Below, one piece after another: positions 55,871-64,000 of a DNA stretch of 64,000 bases (the first letter of the stretch is position 1; each line of letters begins with the position of its first letter). The stretch spans positions 62,001 through 126,000 of the forward strand of contig JBAZYC010000001.1 in the NCBI GenBank assembly GCA_041659525.1, written 5' to 3'. The position numbers and the translations under genes were made by a program. The DNA comes from JAAZKV01 sp041659525. GTDB lineage: Archaea > Iainarchaeota > Iainarchaeia > Iainarchaeales > JAAZKV01. Below the pieces are notes generated by a model. The model did no database searches and was not told the origin of the DNA. It saw only the letters and a program-made list of their open reading frames with translations.

Positions 55871-56571
55871 AAAAAATAAAATTTGTTTTTCTTGTAATCA
55901 CTTGCGAAAAGAACATTAATAAATTTGAAAAATTAAAAAAACAAAAATGGTTTAAAGAATTTGTAAAAAGCAAAAACGTTGAACTACTAATTGCAATTGG
56001 AGATAAAAACAAAGCAAGCAAAAAAGGAGACTATTTGTTTCTAAAAACCCCTGAAAAAATGACTAATTTATCAAAAAAACTTTTTGAATCATTTAAATTC
56101 ATAAAAAAGAACTATGATTTTGAATATTTGATTAAATGTGATGATGATATAAAAGTAAAAAACTTTAGTAAAATACTTGAGTTGTTTCAAAAACGAGATT
56201 ATTCAGGAATAATTAGAAAAACCACTAAAAAAAGAGCTCTTCTTTGGGCAACAAAAAACAATTTGAAAATCAAATTAAAAAAACATATTGAAGTAGATTA
56301 TGCGGTTGGAACAATGTTTTGTTTGAGTAAAAAAGCTTTTTACCCATTACTAAAAGAACTCCCAAAAATAGTAAAGTACAATACAAAACATTTAGCAGGA
56401 AATAATGATACTTTAATCGGAAGAGCTTTTGCGAGTGTTGAAAAAAAAGAAGAGCTCACTAAATCAACAACACAAGAAATTAATTTCTTCAAGAAAAACA
56501 TCAAAGAACACTTTGATCTAAGAAAACTAAAACCCACTTATTTGGCTTTAAGAATACAACCATTTTTCTAA
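55867..56571 (+). CDS. GT31-like (beta-1,3-galactosyltransferase type) glycosyltransferase
   Basis: The 234-residue protein has FVFLVITCEKNINKF at the start, then FIKKNYDFEYLIKCDDDIKV, the DDD metal-binding motif of GT31, and VDYAVGTMFCLSKKAFYPLL followed by GNNDTLIGRAF (the ED-like catalytic region). It lacks a membrane anchor, unlike eukaryotic GT31 enzymes. Galactose or GlcNAc transfer in beta-1,3 linkage is a family expectation only. Its stop overlaps the convergent GT2 gene by 4 bp. Confidence 0.7.
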   Translation: MKKIKFVFLVITCEKNINKFEKLKKQKWFKEFVKSKNVELLIAIGDKNKASKKGDYLFLKTPEKMTNLSKKLFESFKFIKKNYDFEYLIKCDDDIKVKNFSKILELFQKRDYSGIIRKTTKKRALLWATKNNLKIKLKKHIEVDYAVGTMFCLSKKAFYPLLKELPKIVKYNTKHLAGNNDTLIGRAFASVEKKEELTKSTTQEINFFKKNIKEHFDLRKLKPTYLALRIQPFF

Positions 56572-57491
56572 AAAACTTCTTTGTTTTTCATGAAATAAAG
56601 AATTATTTTTTTTAATCGCCAATTAACACTCCAAAATAACACAAATAACGAAAATCTAAGTTTACTCATTTTCAAAAACTTTTCATTTAAAAATTGCCTA
56701 AATTCTACAAAAAAAGATTCTTTATCAATTTTAGAAAAGAACTTTTTAGAAAATCCATCTTCATGTTCTCTTTTTGCAACTAAATTAAGAGGCACCTTGA
56801 CAAGTTGTCCTTTTTGAGAAAGTTGAGAATAAACCCACCAATCGGTAAGCACTGCATATTTCGCAGGTAAGTCAAAACTAATTTTATCCAAAAAGTCTTT
56901 TTTTGTAATAACTAAAGAAAAACTGTATATTTTAGGCCTAAAGAAAAGCAAATTGTTCTTTTTTGATACTAATACTGGAACTTTATCCAAAAAACTTTGT
57001 TTAGAATAATTTGTCAAAAATCCAGTATAATTTGAATAAACAATTGAACTATTAGGGAAATTTTCAAACACACTAATTTTGCATTCCAAATTATTTTTTT
57101 GCCAACAATCATCAGCATCAATAAACGCGACATACTGCCCCTTAACTTCTAAAAGAGCTTTTTTGTAAGAACTAATTAACCCTATATTTTTTTTATTTTC
57201 AATTAAAACAATTCTTTGACCCCTTTTGTTAACTTTTTTATTTTTAAACATAATTTGTTTAATTAATTTTACTGAACTATCCCTAGAAGCATCATCAATT
57301 ATTATTAATTCCCAGTTTTTGTATGTTTGATCAAAAACAGAATTAATTGTTTGCTCAATATAATTAGAATAATTGTAACTCGGCAAAAGGATTGATACTA
57401 AAGGCTCATTTTTAACAATGTCAATTTCTTTTAACCCTAAAAATGTTTTTGAGAAATTTTTTGACAATGTTTTTCCAAACCCATTACCCAA
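56568..57491 (-). CDS. GT2-family glycosyltransferase
   Basis: The 307-residue protein has PLVSILLPSYNYSNYIEQTI, WELIIIDDASRDSS, VAFIDADDCWQKNN (the DxD of GT2) and SIVYSNYTGF. The C-terminal part (residues 240-307) is basic with a hydrophobic helix (LRFSLFVLFWSVNWRLKKII) that may sit on the membrane. It adds a sugar by inversion from a nucleotide-sugar. It ends convergent with the GT31-like gene and starts 14 bp after the CysNC gene, so it is likely part of the same minus-strand operon cysD-cysNC-GT2. Confidence 0.87.
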   Translation of the reverse strand: MGNGFGKTLSKNFSKTFLGLKEIDIVKNEPLVSILLPSYNYSNYIEQTINSVFDQTYKNWELIIIDDASRDSSVKLIKQIMFKNKKVNKRGQRIVLIENKKNIGLISSYKKALLEVKGQYVAFIDADDCWQKNNLECKISVFENFPNSSIVYSNYTGFLTNYSKQSFLDKVPVLVSKKNNLLFFRPKIYSFSLVITKKDFLDKISFDLPAKYAVLTDWWVYSQLSQKGQLVKVPLNLVAKREHEDGFSKKFFSKIDKESFFVEFRQFLNEKFLKMSKLRFSLFVLFWSVNWRLKKIILYFMKNKEVF

Positions 57492-57505
57492 AAAAACACC
57501 TTTAT

Positions 57506-59863
57506 TTAAAACAAATTTTTTTCTCTCAAATATTTCATTATTTTAGATACTGCTTGAGAGGGAGATTCTTTACAAGTATTTATTGTAATTTCTGGATTTA
57601 TTGGTTCTTCATAAGGAGCGCTTATTCCCGTGAAATTCTTTATTTCCCCGCAAATAGCTTTCTTATACAATCCTTTAGGGTCTCTTTTTGTGCACTCACT
57701 AACTGGGCATTCTACATATATTTCAACAAACCTTTCCCCTACTATTTTCTTTGCAATATCCCTATCTTCTCTATAAGGGGAAATAAAAGTGGTTATAGTT
57801 ATTATTCCTGAATCATAAAATAATTTAGCAACTTCTCCTACTCTTCTAATATTTTCTTTTCTTGCCCCTGGCTCAAATCCAAGATCTTTGTTTAATCCAC
57901 ACCTTACATTATCCCCATCAAGAACATAGGACAGCTTTTTTTTAGCTAATAGTACTTTTTGTAATTCACAAGCAACAGTAGATTTTCCAGAAGCACTTAA
58001 ACCCGTAAACCAAAGCACAATTCCTTTTTGATTTAACAAAGCTTCTCGTTCTTTATTTGTAATGTCAAAATCGTGCCAAAAAATATTTTTATCTTTTATA
58101 AATTCTTTTTTATTTTTGAATAAATAATCATATATTTTTGAAGCATTTTTCTTATAACCTTCTTTTCCTAAAATCAGATCTGCATCTAAATGATTCTTTT
58201 CAACAAGAATAGTTTTTACATTATTTTTTCCAACAATTGTCTTTATCTCTGCTAATTGTTCTTTTTCAAGATCACTTAAAGTAACAACTACTACTAAACC
58301 AGTATCCATTAATATGTTCACTGTTTCAGCTAATCTTCTAACGTGCTCTGCAGATGTTTTTGGAATATCTTTATCAATCCCTCTTAATAAATTTCCAATT
58401 GGCAAAAAATAAGCATTTTTTCCTTTTTCAAACAATAACTTCTCAAACTCTATTCCGATTTTCTGTTTCTCAATCCCAGTTTTACCTGTTATTAGTACCA
58501 TTAGAGGTTCTTGCTCAAAACGAGTTGCTCTTTGAATTGAAGTTATTTCGCTTTTATACCATTTTTTTTCTCTTAAACTTACTTCATCTAAATAATTTTC
58601 TTTATTATCTATTTTATCGATTATTATTCCTCCGCCAGAAATTAAATATTCATCTACTATCACAAATCTACTTAATTCTTGACTTTCAGAGAGTTTTTCA
58701 AAAACAATTGGACTAGCACATTCAATAACACACTCAGCTACTTCATGTCTTTCCATCTTTTCTTTTTTAGAATATTTCAAATAAGTGGTATCAAGAGTTT
58801 TTTGAACTTGCTTCAAGTAACATTTCACAGTGTCTGTTCCAATTTTTAATTTGTATTCTTTATTTTTTTCAAAAGGTTTTTTTGACATCCAAAATAAGTT
58901 TGCTTTAATTGTAGTACTACTCAGAGGATTTACTTCCTCTTTTTTGCACATTAATTCCCCTCTTTTAACAAATATTTGCTCACTCAAAGTAAATCCTACA
59001 GAATATCCAGCTGAAATAGAAGATTTTTTTTCAGGTTCATTAAAAGATTCAATTGATTTTATTGTTGATTCTTTAAAAGAAGGTAAAAATATTACTTTTT
59101 CCCCCAAATTTATTTTTCCAGAGTTTATTCTTCCTGCAAATATTCTTCTCTCATCATTATAATTAGTAAATTTGTAAACATCTTGTAAAAACATTCTAAA
59201 AGGTTTTTCAGAAAGCGATTTTTCCTTTTTAAAATCATCAAGAGCTTCAAGCAAAGTGGAACCTTTAAACCAGCTAAAGTTAGTGCTTTTTTTGATTAAA
59301 TTTTCTCCATTAAAAGCAGATATTGGAATTATTTCATTAGGAGTAACTCCTATTTTTTTTAAAAAAGCCAAATAATCTTTTTTTATTTTTTCAAATTTCT
59401 TTTCTTCATAATTTACTAAATCCATTTTGTTTATGCAAACAATTATTTGTTTTATTCCAAGCATTGAAAGCAAATAAGCGTGGCGTTTTGAATTTTCTTG
59501 TATTCCTTCTTTTGCATCAATTAATAATATTGCGGCTTCTGCCCTTGCTGCTCCCGAAATCATGTTTTTTAAGAACTCTATGTGACCCGGAGCGTCAATA
59601 ATGTCATAATCTCTTTTTTTTGTTTTAAAAAAACTTCTTGAAGAATCAATTGTAATCCCTTGGGATTGTTCATCTTTTAATGCATCAAGTAAAAATGCGT
59701 ATTCAAAAGGTTTTGAATTTCTCTCACAATATTTTTTTATTTGATCTAATTTTCCTTCAGGCAAAGTATTTGTATCAGCATATAATCTTCCAACTAGAGT
59801 ACTCTTTCCGTGATCTACGTGACCTACAATTACAATGTTCATTCTTTCAGTCATATTACTCAC
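57506..59863 (-). CDS. cysNC: CysN-CysC fusion (ATP sulfurylase GTPase subunit with APS kinase), extra degenerate kinase domain
   Basis: The 785-residue protein starts as CysN: GTPase P-loop GHVDHGKST (14-22), DAPGH switch, CINKMDL (N/TKxD), then EF-Tu-like barrels to about 440. A kinase-like segment follows (about 455-600) with a damaged P-loop GKTGIEKQK and otherwise APS-kinase-like layout (NLLRGIDKDIP, HVRRLAETVNILMDTGLVV). A complete APS kinase ends the protein: GLSASGKST (about 620-630), DGDNVRCGLNKDLGF, FISPYREDRD. This is longer than usual NodQ/CysNC fusions. It forms ATP sulfurylase with CysD (ATGA overlap) and phosphorylates APS to PAPS, the donor for the sulfotransferase at 50 kb. 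Confidence 0.92.
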   Translation of the reverse strand: MSNMTERMNIVIVGHVDHGKSTLVGRLYADTNTLPEGKLDQIKKYCERNSKPFEYAFLLDALKDEQSQGITIDSSRSFFKTKKRDYDIIDAPGHIEFLKNMISGAARAEAAILLIDAKEGIQENSKRHAYLLSMLGIKQIIVCINKMDLVNYEEKKFEKIKKDYLAFLKKIGVTPNEIIPISAFNGENLIKKSTNFSWFKGSTLLEALDDFKKEKSLSEKPFRMFLQDVYKFTNYNDERRIFAGRINSGKINLGEKVIFLPSFKESTIKSIESFNEPEKKSSISAGYSVGFTLSEQIFVKRGELMCKKEEVNPLSSTTIKANLFWMSKKPFEKNKEYKLKIGTDTVKCYLKQVQKTLDTTYLKYSKKEKMERHEVAECVIECASPIVFEKLSESQELSRFVIVDEYLISGGGIIIDKIDNKENYLDEVSLREKKWYKSEITSIQRATRFEQEPLMVLITGKTGIEKQKIGIEFEKLLFEKGKNAYFLPIGNLLRGIDKDIPKTSAEHVRRLAETVNILMDTGLVVVVTLSDLEKEQLAEIKTIVGKNNVKTILVEKNHLDADLILGKEGYKKNASKIYDYLFKNKKEFIKDKNIFWHDFDITNKEREALLNQKGIVLWFTGLSASGKSTVACELQKVLLAKKKLSYVLDGDNVRCGLNKDLGFEPGARKENIRRVGEVAKLFYDSGIITITTFISPYREDRDIAKKIVGERFVEIYVECPVSECTKRDPKGLYKKAICGEIKNFTGISAPYEEPINPEITINTCKESPSQAVSKIMKYLREKNLF

Positions 59864-60750
59864 ATGTACCCATCTTTTCTAAGAGTTTCAAGTCCGCCGC
59901 CATCTTCTTTATCTTGTTCTCTTCCACTTCGCTCAGCAATATTAGAAAATTTTCCTGATTCGAGTTCCTTTATTATTTCATTTACATTTTTTGCGGTTGA
60001 TTCAACTGATTTTGTGCAAGGATAGCAACCAAGTGAACGATATCTTTGGCCTTTTCCATTATCAAAGTAAAGTCTTGTTATAGGTATATTTTCTTTACCA
60101 ATATACTTCCAAATATCAAGTTCAGTCCAATCAAGTAAAGGATGAATTCGTAAGTGAGCTCCTTTTGGAAAATCTGTATTAAATTGATTCCAAAGTTCGG
60201 GGGGTTGGTCACTAATGTTCCAATCGTTTTGCTTATCTCTTGGCGAAAAATATCTTTCTTTTGAACGAGAACCTTCCTCATCAGCTCTAACTCCAACAAT
60301 TACTCCTGTGTAAGGTTCTTTGTTTTCATCTACTTCATATTTTTTTGTTTTGTGATTTAGTTTATATCTTGGCCATTCCCCTGAAAGAGTATTTTTTAGA
60401 GCCAAAGTTTTTAGTGTTTTACAACAATCAATCCTTGACATTGTGTTACTTGGATAATTTTGCTTTTTTTCTAAGGCTTCTTTGTTTTGTCCATAAATCA
60501 TGTTTATTTTTAGTTCTAAAGCAAGTTTGTCTCTGTATTCTACCATTTCTGGAATTTTGTAAGCAGTATCTATGTGAACTAACGGAAAAGGAACATGCCC
60601 AAAAAAAGCTTTTTTTGCCAGCCAAAGAAGAACAGTAGAATCTTTCCCTATTGACCAAAGCATGCAAAGATTCGGAAAATTTGCGTAAGCTTCCCTAATA
60701 ATGTAAATTGATTGTTGTTCAAGTTCAGTTAATCTATCCAAAAAAACCAC
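59860..60750 (-). CDS. cysD: Sulfate adenylyltransferase subunit CysD
   Basis: The 296-residue protein starts at GTG with LDRLTELEQQSIYIIREAYA, typical of CysD. The PP-loop is LWSIGKDSTVLLWLA. SRIDCCKTLK, YTGVIVGVRADEEGSRSKER, LLDWTELDIWKYIGKENIPI and LGCYPCTKSVESTAKNVNEI are family blocks. The C-terminal SGREQDKEDGGGLETLRKDGYM is the classic CysD end. It adenylylates sulfate to APS, driven by GTP hydrolysis in CysN. No CysH or CysIJ genes are near, which suggests use in PAPS supply for sulfation. Confidence 0.95.
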   Translation of the reverse strand: MVFLDRLTELEQQSIYIIREAYANFPNLCMLWSIGKDSTVLLWLAKKAFFGHVPFPLVHIDTAYKIPEMVEYRDKLALELKINMIYGQNKEALEKKQNYPSNTMSRIDCCKTLKTLALKNTLSGEWPRYKLNHKTKKYEVDENKEPYTGVIVGVRADEEGSRSKERYFSPRDKQNDWNISDQPPELWNQFNTDFPKGAHLRIHPLLDWTELDIWKYIGKENIPITRLYFDNGKGQRYRSLGCYPCTKSVESTAKNVNEIIKELESGKFSNIAERSGREQDKEDGGGLETLRKDGYM

Positions 60751-60911
60751 TTACTTCAAACATACTTAAAATAATTCAAATATATTTTTGAAAAATCTAA
60801 TTAGTATTTAACTCGGAAACGCTTTAATACTTATTTAACCAAAAAACCAAAATTGGCCCTTTGCATTAATTTATAAATTCTTTTTTCTTTTTCTTATCCA
60901 AAGGTTTTTTT

Positions 60912-61760
60912 GTGTTAATTGAAATATTTATTCTCATTGTAATAATAGCATTTATTTGCGAGTTCATTGATTCTTCTTTAGGAATGGGTTATGGAACCAT
61001 TCTTTCCCCTACTTTACTAATAATGGGTTTTCCAGTTCTTGAAATTGTACCCTCTATTTTAATTACTCAAGCAATTGGAGGAATAATTGCTTCTATTTCT
61101 CACCACAAACACAAAAACGCTAATTTTTCTTTAAAAAATAAATCAAGTGGCGGATTTTTCTTTAAACTAAAAAAATTGGGTTTAATTAAATTTGTAAAAG
61201 AAGAACTTAGTGATGATACTCACACCGTGCTTGCAATAACCCTCTTAGGGGTGCTTGCAACTTTATTCTCTACTTTTGTTGCTATTAGCATTTCAAAACA
61301 AATGCTTAGTTGGTATATTACAATTCTTGTACTAGTAATGGCTTTGTTTATTCTATTAAAATTCAGTTTAAAATACTCAAGTAAAAAAATGGTTTTTGTT
61401 GGAATAATTTCTGCATTTAACAAAGGACTCTCAGGAGGAGGATTTGGCCCAATAGTTACTGGCTGTCAAATTGTGCTTGGAAAAAATGAAAAAAGTTCAG
61501 TTGCTTGCACCACCCTTTCAGAACCACTAATTTGTATTACTGCTTTTACCTCTTACTTTTTCTTAAACGGGTTTAGTGCATTTAGTTTAGTTACGGCCCT
61601 AGGAATTGGAGCAATCGTTGGCGGATTATTTGGACCTTCTTTTACAAAAAGAATTAATAAAAACCAATTTAGATTTATTATAGGGGCTATTTTACTAGTA
61701 CTTGGATTTTTGAGTGCAATGACACTACTAGGAATATTAACTCTAAAGATTTCACTTTAA
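60912..61760 (+). CDS. TauE/SafE-family anion permease
   Basis: The 282-residue protein starts at GTG and has about eight membrane helices arranged as two repeats. The N-terminal block CEFIDSSLGMGYGTILSPTLLIMGF and its mirror AFNKGLSGGGFGPIVTGCQIV, with GxG and Ser/Gly-rich turns, are the hallmarks of this family, whose members export or import sulfite, sulfonates or related anions. Placed divergently next to cysD, it may carry sulfate into the cell or remove sulfite by-product; direction and substrate are inferred from context. Confidence 0.85.
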   Translation: MLIEIFILIVIIAFICEFIDSSLGMGYGTILSPTLLIMGFPVLEIVPSILITQAIGGIIASISHHKHKNANFSLKNKSSGGFFFKLKKLGLIKFVKEELSDDTHTVLAITLLGVLATLFSTFVAISISKQMLSWYITILVLVMALFILLKFSLKYSSKKMVFVGIISAFNKGLSGGGFGPIVTGCQIVLGKNEKSSVACTTLSEPLICITAFTSYFFLNGFSAFSLVTALGIGAIVGGLFGPSFTKRINKNQFRFIIGAILLVLGFLSAMTLLGILTLKISL

Positions 61761-61820
61761 AAAAAGTTTTTGATTTTAGAATTATAATTTGATATTTAAT
61801 TAGTAAATAAAAGATTAGTT

Positions 61821-62504
61821 TTATTTTTTAAGAATTTCTTGCACTCTTTTTGTAACATCAAAACTTTGTTTTCTAAAAACTAGTTCAACTTTTCCATCAG
61901 TATGAAAAACAAAAGGCATCTCTTCTACTGATTGAGGCATTTTTCCTTTATAGAGTTCCTTAAATGTTTTACCTGTAAGTCTTTCAAAAACAGCAGCCAT
62001 TACATCTTGGTGAGTATTATTCATTAGAGTTAAATTCTGTCCTTCTTTTCTAGCTATTCTAGCAGCCAAGCCCAATCTTCCTTTTATTGCAGCATCAGCT
62101 GCTATGGTTGGAGGGATTCTTACATCAGAAGGAATTTTATTTTCAAGCCAAGCAGTAATTGCAGCTGAATTATTTTTTTGAAAAACCTCATCATAAAAAT
62201 AATCCCACTTCTTTTTATCCACTACAACATTACGCAATTCTTTCTTTATTCTAATCACAGGGTAATTCTTTCCACCATTTATCCCAGAAACTAATTTTAC
62301 AAAAGCAGCTGTTTCCCTTACTCTTTTTACTGGACCTGAATAATGCTTTACTTTCTCCCCAGTACTAGCAAGAGTTCTCCCATATCTTACTATTTGTTTT
62401 GCACCAGTCAAAGACACCTCTGTTTTTCCTTTAGGAATTTCCCCTCGTCTTGAATTAGCATGTCTTAAAAAAACAGATTTTATTTGTCGAACCATAATAA
62501 TCAT
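61821..62504 (-). CDS. Histidine phosphatase (phosphoglycerate mutase-like) family protein
   Basis: The 227-residue protein starts MIIMVRQIKS or at the second Met. SVFLRHANSRRGEIPKG carries the catalytic Arg-His (RHA in place of the usual RHG). YSGPVKRVRETAAFV is the family's second Arg segment, TLMNNTHQDVMAAVF carries the second catalytic His, and RNVVVDKKKW the acidic region. It would be a phosphohydrolase of unknown substrate. No membrane segments or signal are present. It follows convergently after the TauE-like gene. Confidence 0.7.
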   Translation of the reverse strand: MIIMVRQIKSVFLRHANSRRGEIPKGKTEVSLTGAKQIVRYGRTLASTGEKVKHYSGPVKRVRETAAFVKLVSGINGGKNYPVIRIKKELRNVVVDKKKWDYFYDEVFQKNNSAAITAWLENKIPSDVRIPPTIAADAAIKGRLGLAARIARKEGQNLTLMNNTHQDVMAAVFERLTGKTFKELYKGKMPQSVEEMPFVFHTDGKVELVFRKQSFDVTKRVQEILKK

Positions 62505-62543
62505 TCATCCAAAGTACAATATAAATATTTTCATAACTTTTTT

Positions 62544-63005
62544 TCAAAGTTCTAATTCTTTTCCTGTATTTGCTCTGTAATATTGTTTAAGTGTTTTTTC
62601 TTCAAGCAGAGTAAGTTTTAATGGTTTTGCATTTTTTGAAGAAGATTTTCCAAGTTTATTTACAATATTTACTAGTACTTGGTGATCTCTTGCTTCAAGT
62701 TCTATTCCACTAGTACTAAGTGCGGTGTGAACTAATCCAATTGCTCGAGCCAATTTTCCTTGCTTTCCACCATTAGCTGCAAGCATCCCTACTTTTTCAA
62801 TTCTATTCTGTGCAAAACTAGTTCCAATCATTCCACGAGCAACCATGCTAGTGCCTGGCTTTCTTGGAGTGGTAAGTGATTTTGTTTGTTCTACTTTTTG
62901 AATTCTTTTTTGAAGTTCGGTTAGTACTTGTTGTTTAGTTAATCCAGAAGGAAGGGGTTTTCTTAATCCTGCTTTTGTTAGTTGAACTCTTTTAACCATA
63001 ATCAA
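62544..63005 (-). CDS. Hypothetical protein, basic and helical
   Basis: The 153-residue protein has a basic N-terminus (MVKRVQLTKAGLRKPLPSGL), a coiled-coil-like KQQVLTELQKRIQKVEQTKS, and a Lys-rich C-terminal half (LARAIGLVHTALSTSGIELE). The start is either the first or third codon. It lacks membrane helices and known motifs. It lies on the same strand as the histidine phosphatase, 39 bp upstream of it, so the two probably form one transcript. No family recognised. Confidence 0.55.
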   Translation of the reverse strand: MIMVKRVQLTKAGLRKPLPSGLTKQQVLTELQKRIQKVEQTKSLTTPRKPGTSMVARGMIGTSFAQNRIEKVGMLAANGGKQGKLARAIGLVHTALSTSGIELEARDHQVLVNIVNKLGKSSSKNAKPLKLTLLEEKTLKQYYRANTGKELEL

Positions 63006-63088
63006 AACCTATATACAAATTACGAACTTGGACTATAAATAACTTCACTTAATCATTAAACTAAAAAATTTATTTAAGAACACAACAT

Positions 63089-63099
63089 AAATATATAAA
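63089..63099 (+). promoter_or_regulatory. TATA box for the phosphodiesterase-like lipoprotein gene
   Basis: AAATATATAAA is about 36-46 bases upstream of the TTG start, and CAGGTGA at 63124-63130 is a strong ribosome binding site with four-base spacing to TTG at 63135. This supports the start codon and a short leader. Confidence 0.55.
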
Positions 63100-63134
63100 T
63101 TGAATTTGCTTACAAATCATCGTCAGGTGATTTT

Positions 63135-64000
63135 TTGAATAAAAAGTTTATTATTATAGTAACACTAATTTTAATTGGACTAATTTTTTTGGGTTGTACT
63201 CAACAAAAAGAACAAGTTGTTAATCAACAAAGTGATTCAAAACCAACAAAAGTTTATTGGTTTATTCCTGACGGGATGAGAACAGAGTCAGAATTATTTA
63301 AATTATATGAATGGGCTAATGAAGGAAAGTTACCTAACATAAAAAAATTGATGGATTCAGGTTCATATGGTTATGCAATACCAACTTTTCCTTCCCACAC
63401 ACCAGCAAACTTCGCAACAATATTAACTGGAACTTATCCAAAAACAAATGGAGTTGCAGATGGACCAATGCATATTGAAGGATACCCTTTGCAAGCTCCT
63501 TCCGTAGCAGGATTTAGTTCAGTTGCAAGAAAAGTACCAGCTATTTGGTCAATACTTGCTGAACAAGGAAAAAGTGTTGCAATATTATCTATCCCTGGAT
63601 CAACCCCTCCTGAATTGACAAAAAATGCAATAACCATTAGAGGAAGATGGGGCGGATGGGGTGCAGATTTTGCTTCAATAGTATTTGAAAGAAAAACTCC
63701 TGGACAAAGAGAAAAAATTGCAAGAGGAGTAAAACTATTTTTCTTAGGCACAGAACTAACCAAATTTGTTGAACCAACTAGTGAAGACTGGCCTTACAAA
63801 TTGAATGTATATGGAACAAATTTTTACACAAAACTTGATAAAAACAATATGCTTTTTACTTTAGATAAAAATAGCAGTATAATCTCATTAAAACAAGGCG
63901 AATGGAGTGAATGGATTCCTTTTACTCTAAAATGGAAAGACAAAAATGTTGATTCACACATAAAATTATATCCAATACTAGTGTCTGATGATTTTTTCAG
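63135..64000 (+). CDS. Lipoprotein, type I phosphodiesterase/nucleotide pyrophosphatase family, cut by window edge
   Basis: About 288 residues are visible from TTG 63135 to the edge. The N-terminus (KKFIIIVTLILIGLIFLGCT) is a signal peptide with a lipobox LGC, so the protein is lipid-anchored outside the membrane. VYWFIPDGMR holds the first metal-binding Asp of the alkaline-phosphatase superfamily, and TFPSHTPANFATILTGTYPK has the catalytic Thr region, as in NPP-type enzymes. WSILAEQGKSVAILSIPG follows as in this family. The remaining metal ligands would lie beyond the edge. It may hydrolyse phosphodiesters such as nucleotides or phospho-glycans at the surface. Confidence 0.8.
   Translation, partial: MNKKFIIIVTLILIGLIFLGCTQQKEQVVNQQSDSKPTKVYWFIPDGMRTESELFKLYEWANEGKLPNIKKLMDSGSYGYAIPTFPSHTPANFATILTGTYPKTNGVADGPMHIEGYPLQAPSVAGFSSVARKVPAIWSILAEQGKSVAILSIPGSTPPELTKNAITIRGRWGGWGADFASIVFERKTPGQREKIARGVKLFFLGTELTKFVEPTSEDWPYKLNVYGTNFYTKLDKNNMLFTLDKNSSIISLKQGEWSEWIPFTLKWKDKNVDSHIKLYPILVSDDFF

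Noticed and set aside
57506..60750. Assimilatory sulfate reduction
   Set aside because: Only activation genes (cysD, cysNC) are present; no PAPS/APS reductase or sulfite reductase occurs in the window, and sulfotransferase domains lie nearby.
63434..63763. 109-residue minus-strand frame inside the phosphodiesterase gene
   Set aside because: It is fully antisense to a gene with clear catalytic motifs and a strong ribosome site, so it is a shadow frame.
1..64000. CRISPR array or insertion sequence
   Set aside because: No regularly spaced direct repeats of 24-40 bp with unique spacers, and no transposase or terminal inverted repeat pair was seen. The tandem repeats found have only two copies.

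Overview
The window is a gene-dense, strongly AT-rich stretch of archaeal chromosome. Archaeal markers are a geranylgeranyl reductase, an STT3/AglB oligosaccharyltransferase with a WWELG motif, archaeal-type TruD, a PAC2-family protein, many class III (type IV pilin-like) signal peptides, GGTGA-type ribosome sites and TATA boxes at archaeal spacing. Many genes are small and hypothetical and the intergenic gaps are short. This style fits a small-genome, DPANN-like archaeon, but the sequence alone does not fix the lineage.

Layout. 1-7.2 kb is a glycan block: a GT-A enzyme cut by the window edge, a GT15-like mannosyltransferase homologue, a GT8 enzyme, a flippase, a GDP-fucose-synthase-like SDR, truD and a frameshifted RmlD-like SDR. 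7.2-16.1 kb holds a surface protein, geranylgeranyl reductase, a LAGLIDADG protein whose 3' end overlaps tRNA-Gln(CUG), cis-prenyltransferase, a ferritin-like protein, a frameshifted 8-oxoguanine glycosylase, a HAD phosphatase and DUF192. 16.5-19.9 kb is pilus system A (ATPase plus two T2SSF membrane proteins). 20-26 kb holds PAC2, a SET-domain protein and a giant surface protein split by a frameshift. 28.6-36.9 kb is pilus system B: a double-T2SSF platform protein, a run of pilin-like proteins and an HTH protein, with no ATPase of its own. 38.7-40.8 kb has a class V aminotransferase and a SerA-like dehydrogenase. 40.8-46.1 kb has aglB, a membrane-anchored NifX-like protein and a frameshifted LamG pilin-adhesin.

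46.2-61.8 kb is the most interesting part, a glycan-sulfation island. It encodes a fused double GT4, a methyltransferase, one 976-residue protein with three sulfotransferase domains, a Wzm/Wzt-like ABC exporter, an Alg14/Alg13-like pair, GT31-like and GT2 enzymes, CysD and a CysN-CysC fusion (the PAPS-making enzymes) and a TauE-family anion permease. No PAPS reductase or sulfite reductase lies nearby, so the PAPS is probably for sulfating surface glycan rather than assimilating sulfur. AglB and the cis-prenyltransferase supply the lipid-linked N-glycosylation side of the same envelope chemistry. The window ends with a histidine phosphatase, a hypothetical protein and a lipobox-bearing phosphodiesterase cut by the edge.

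Four genes carry frameshifts, each repaired by adding 1 (mod 3) base. Two of them lie at CTTG/GCTT tetranucleotide repeats.
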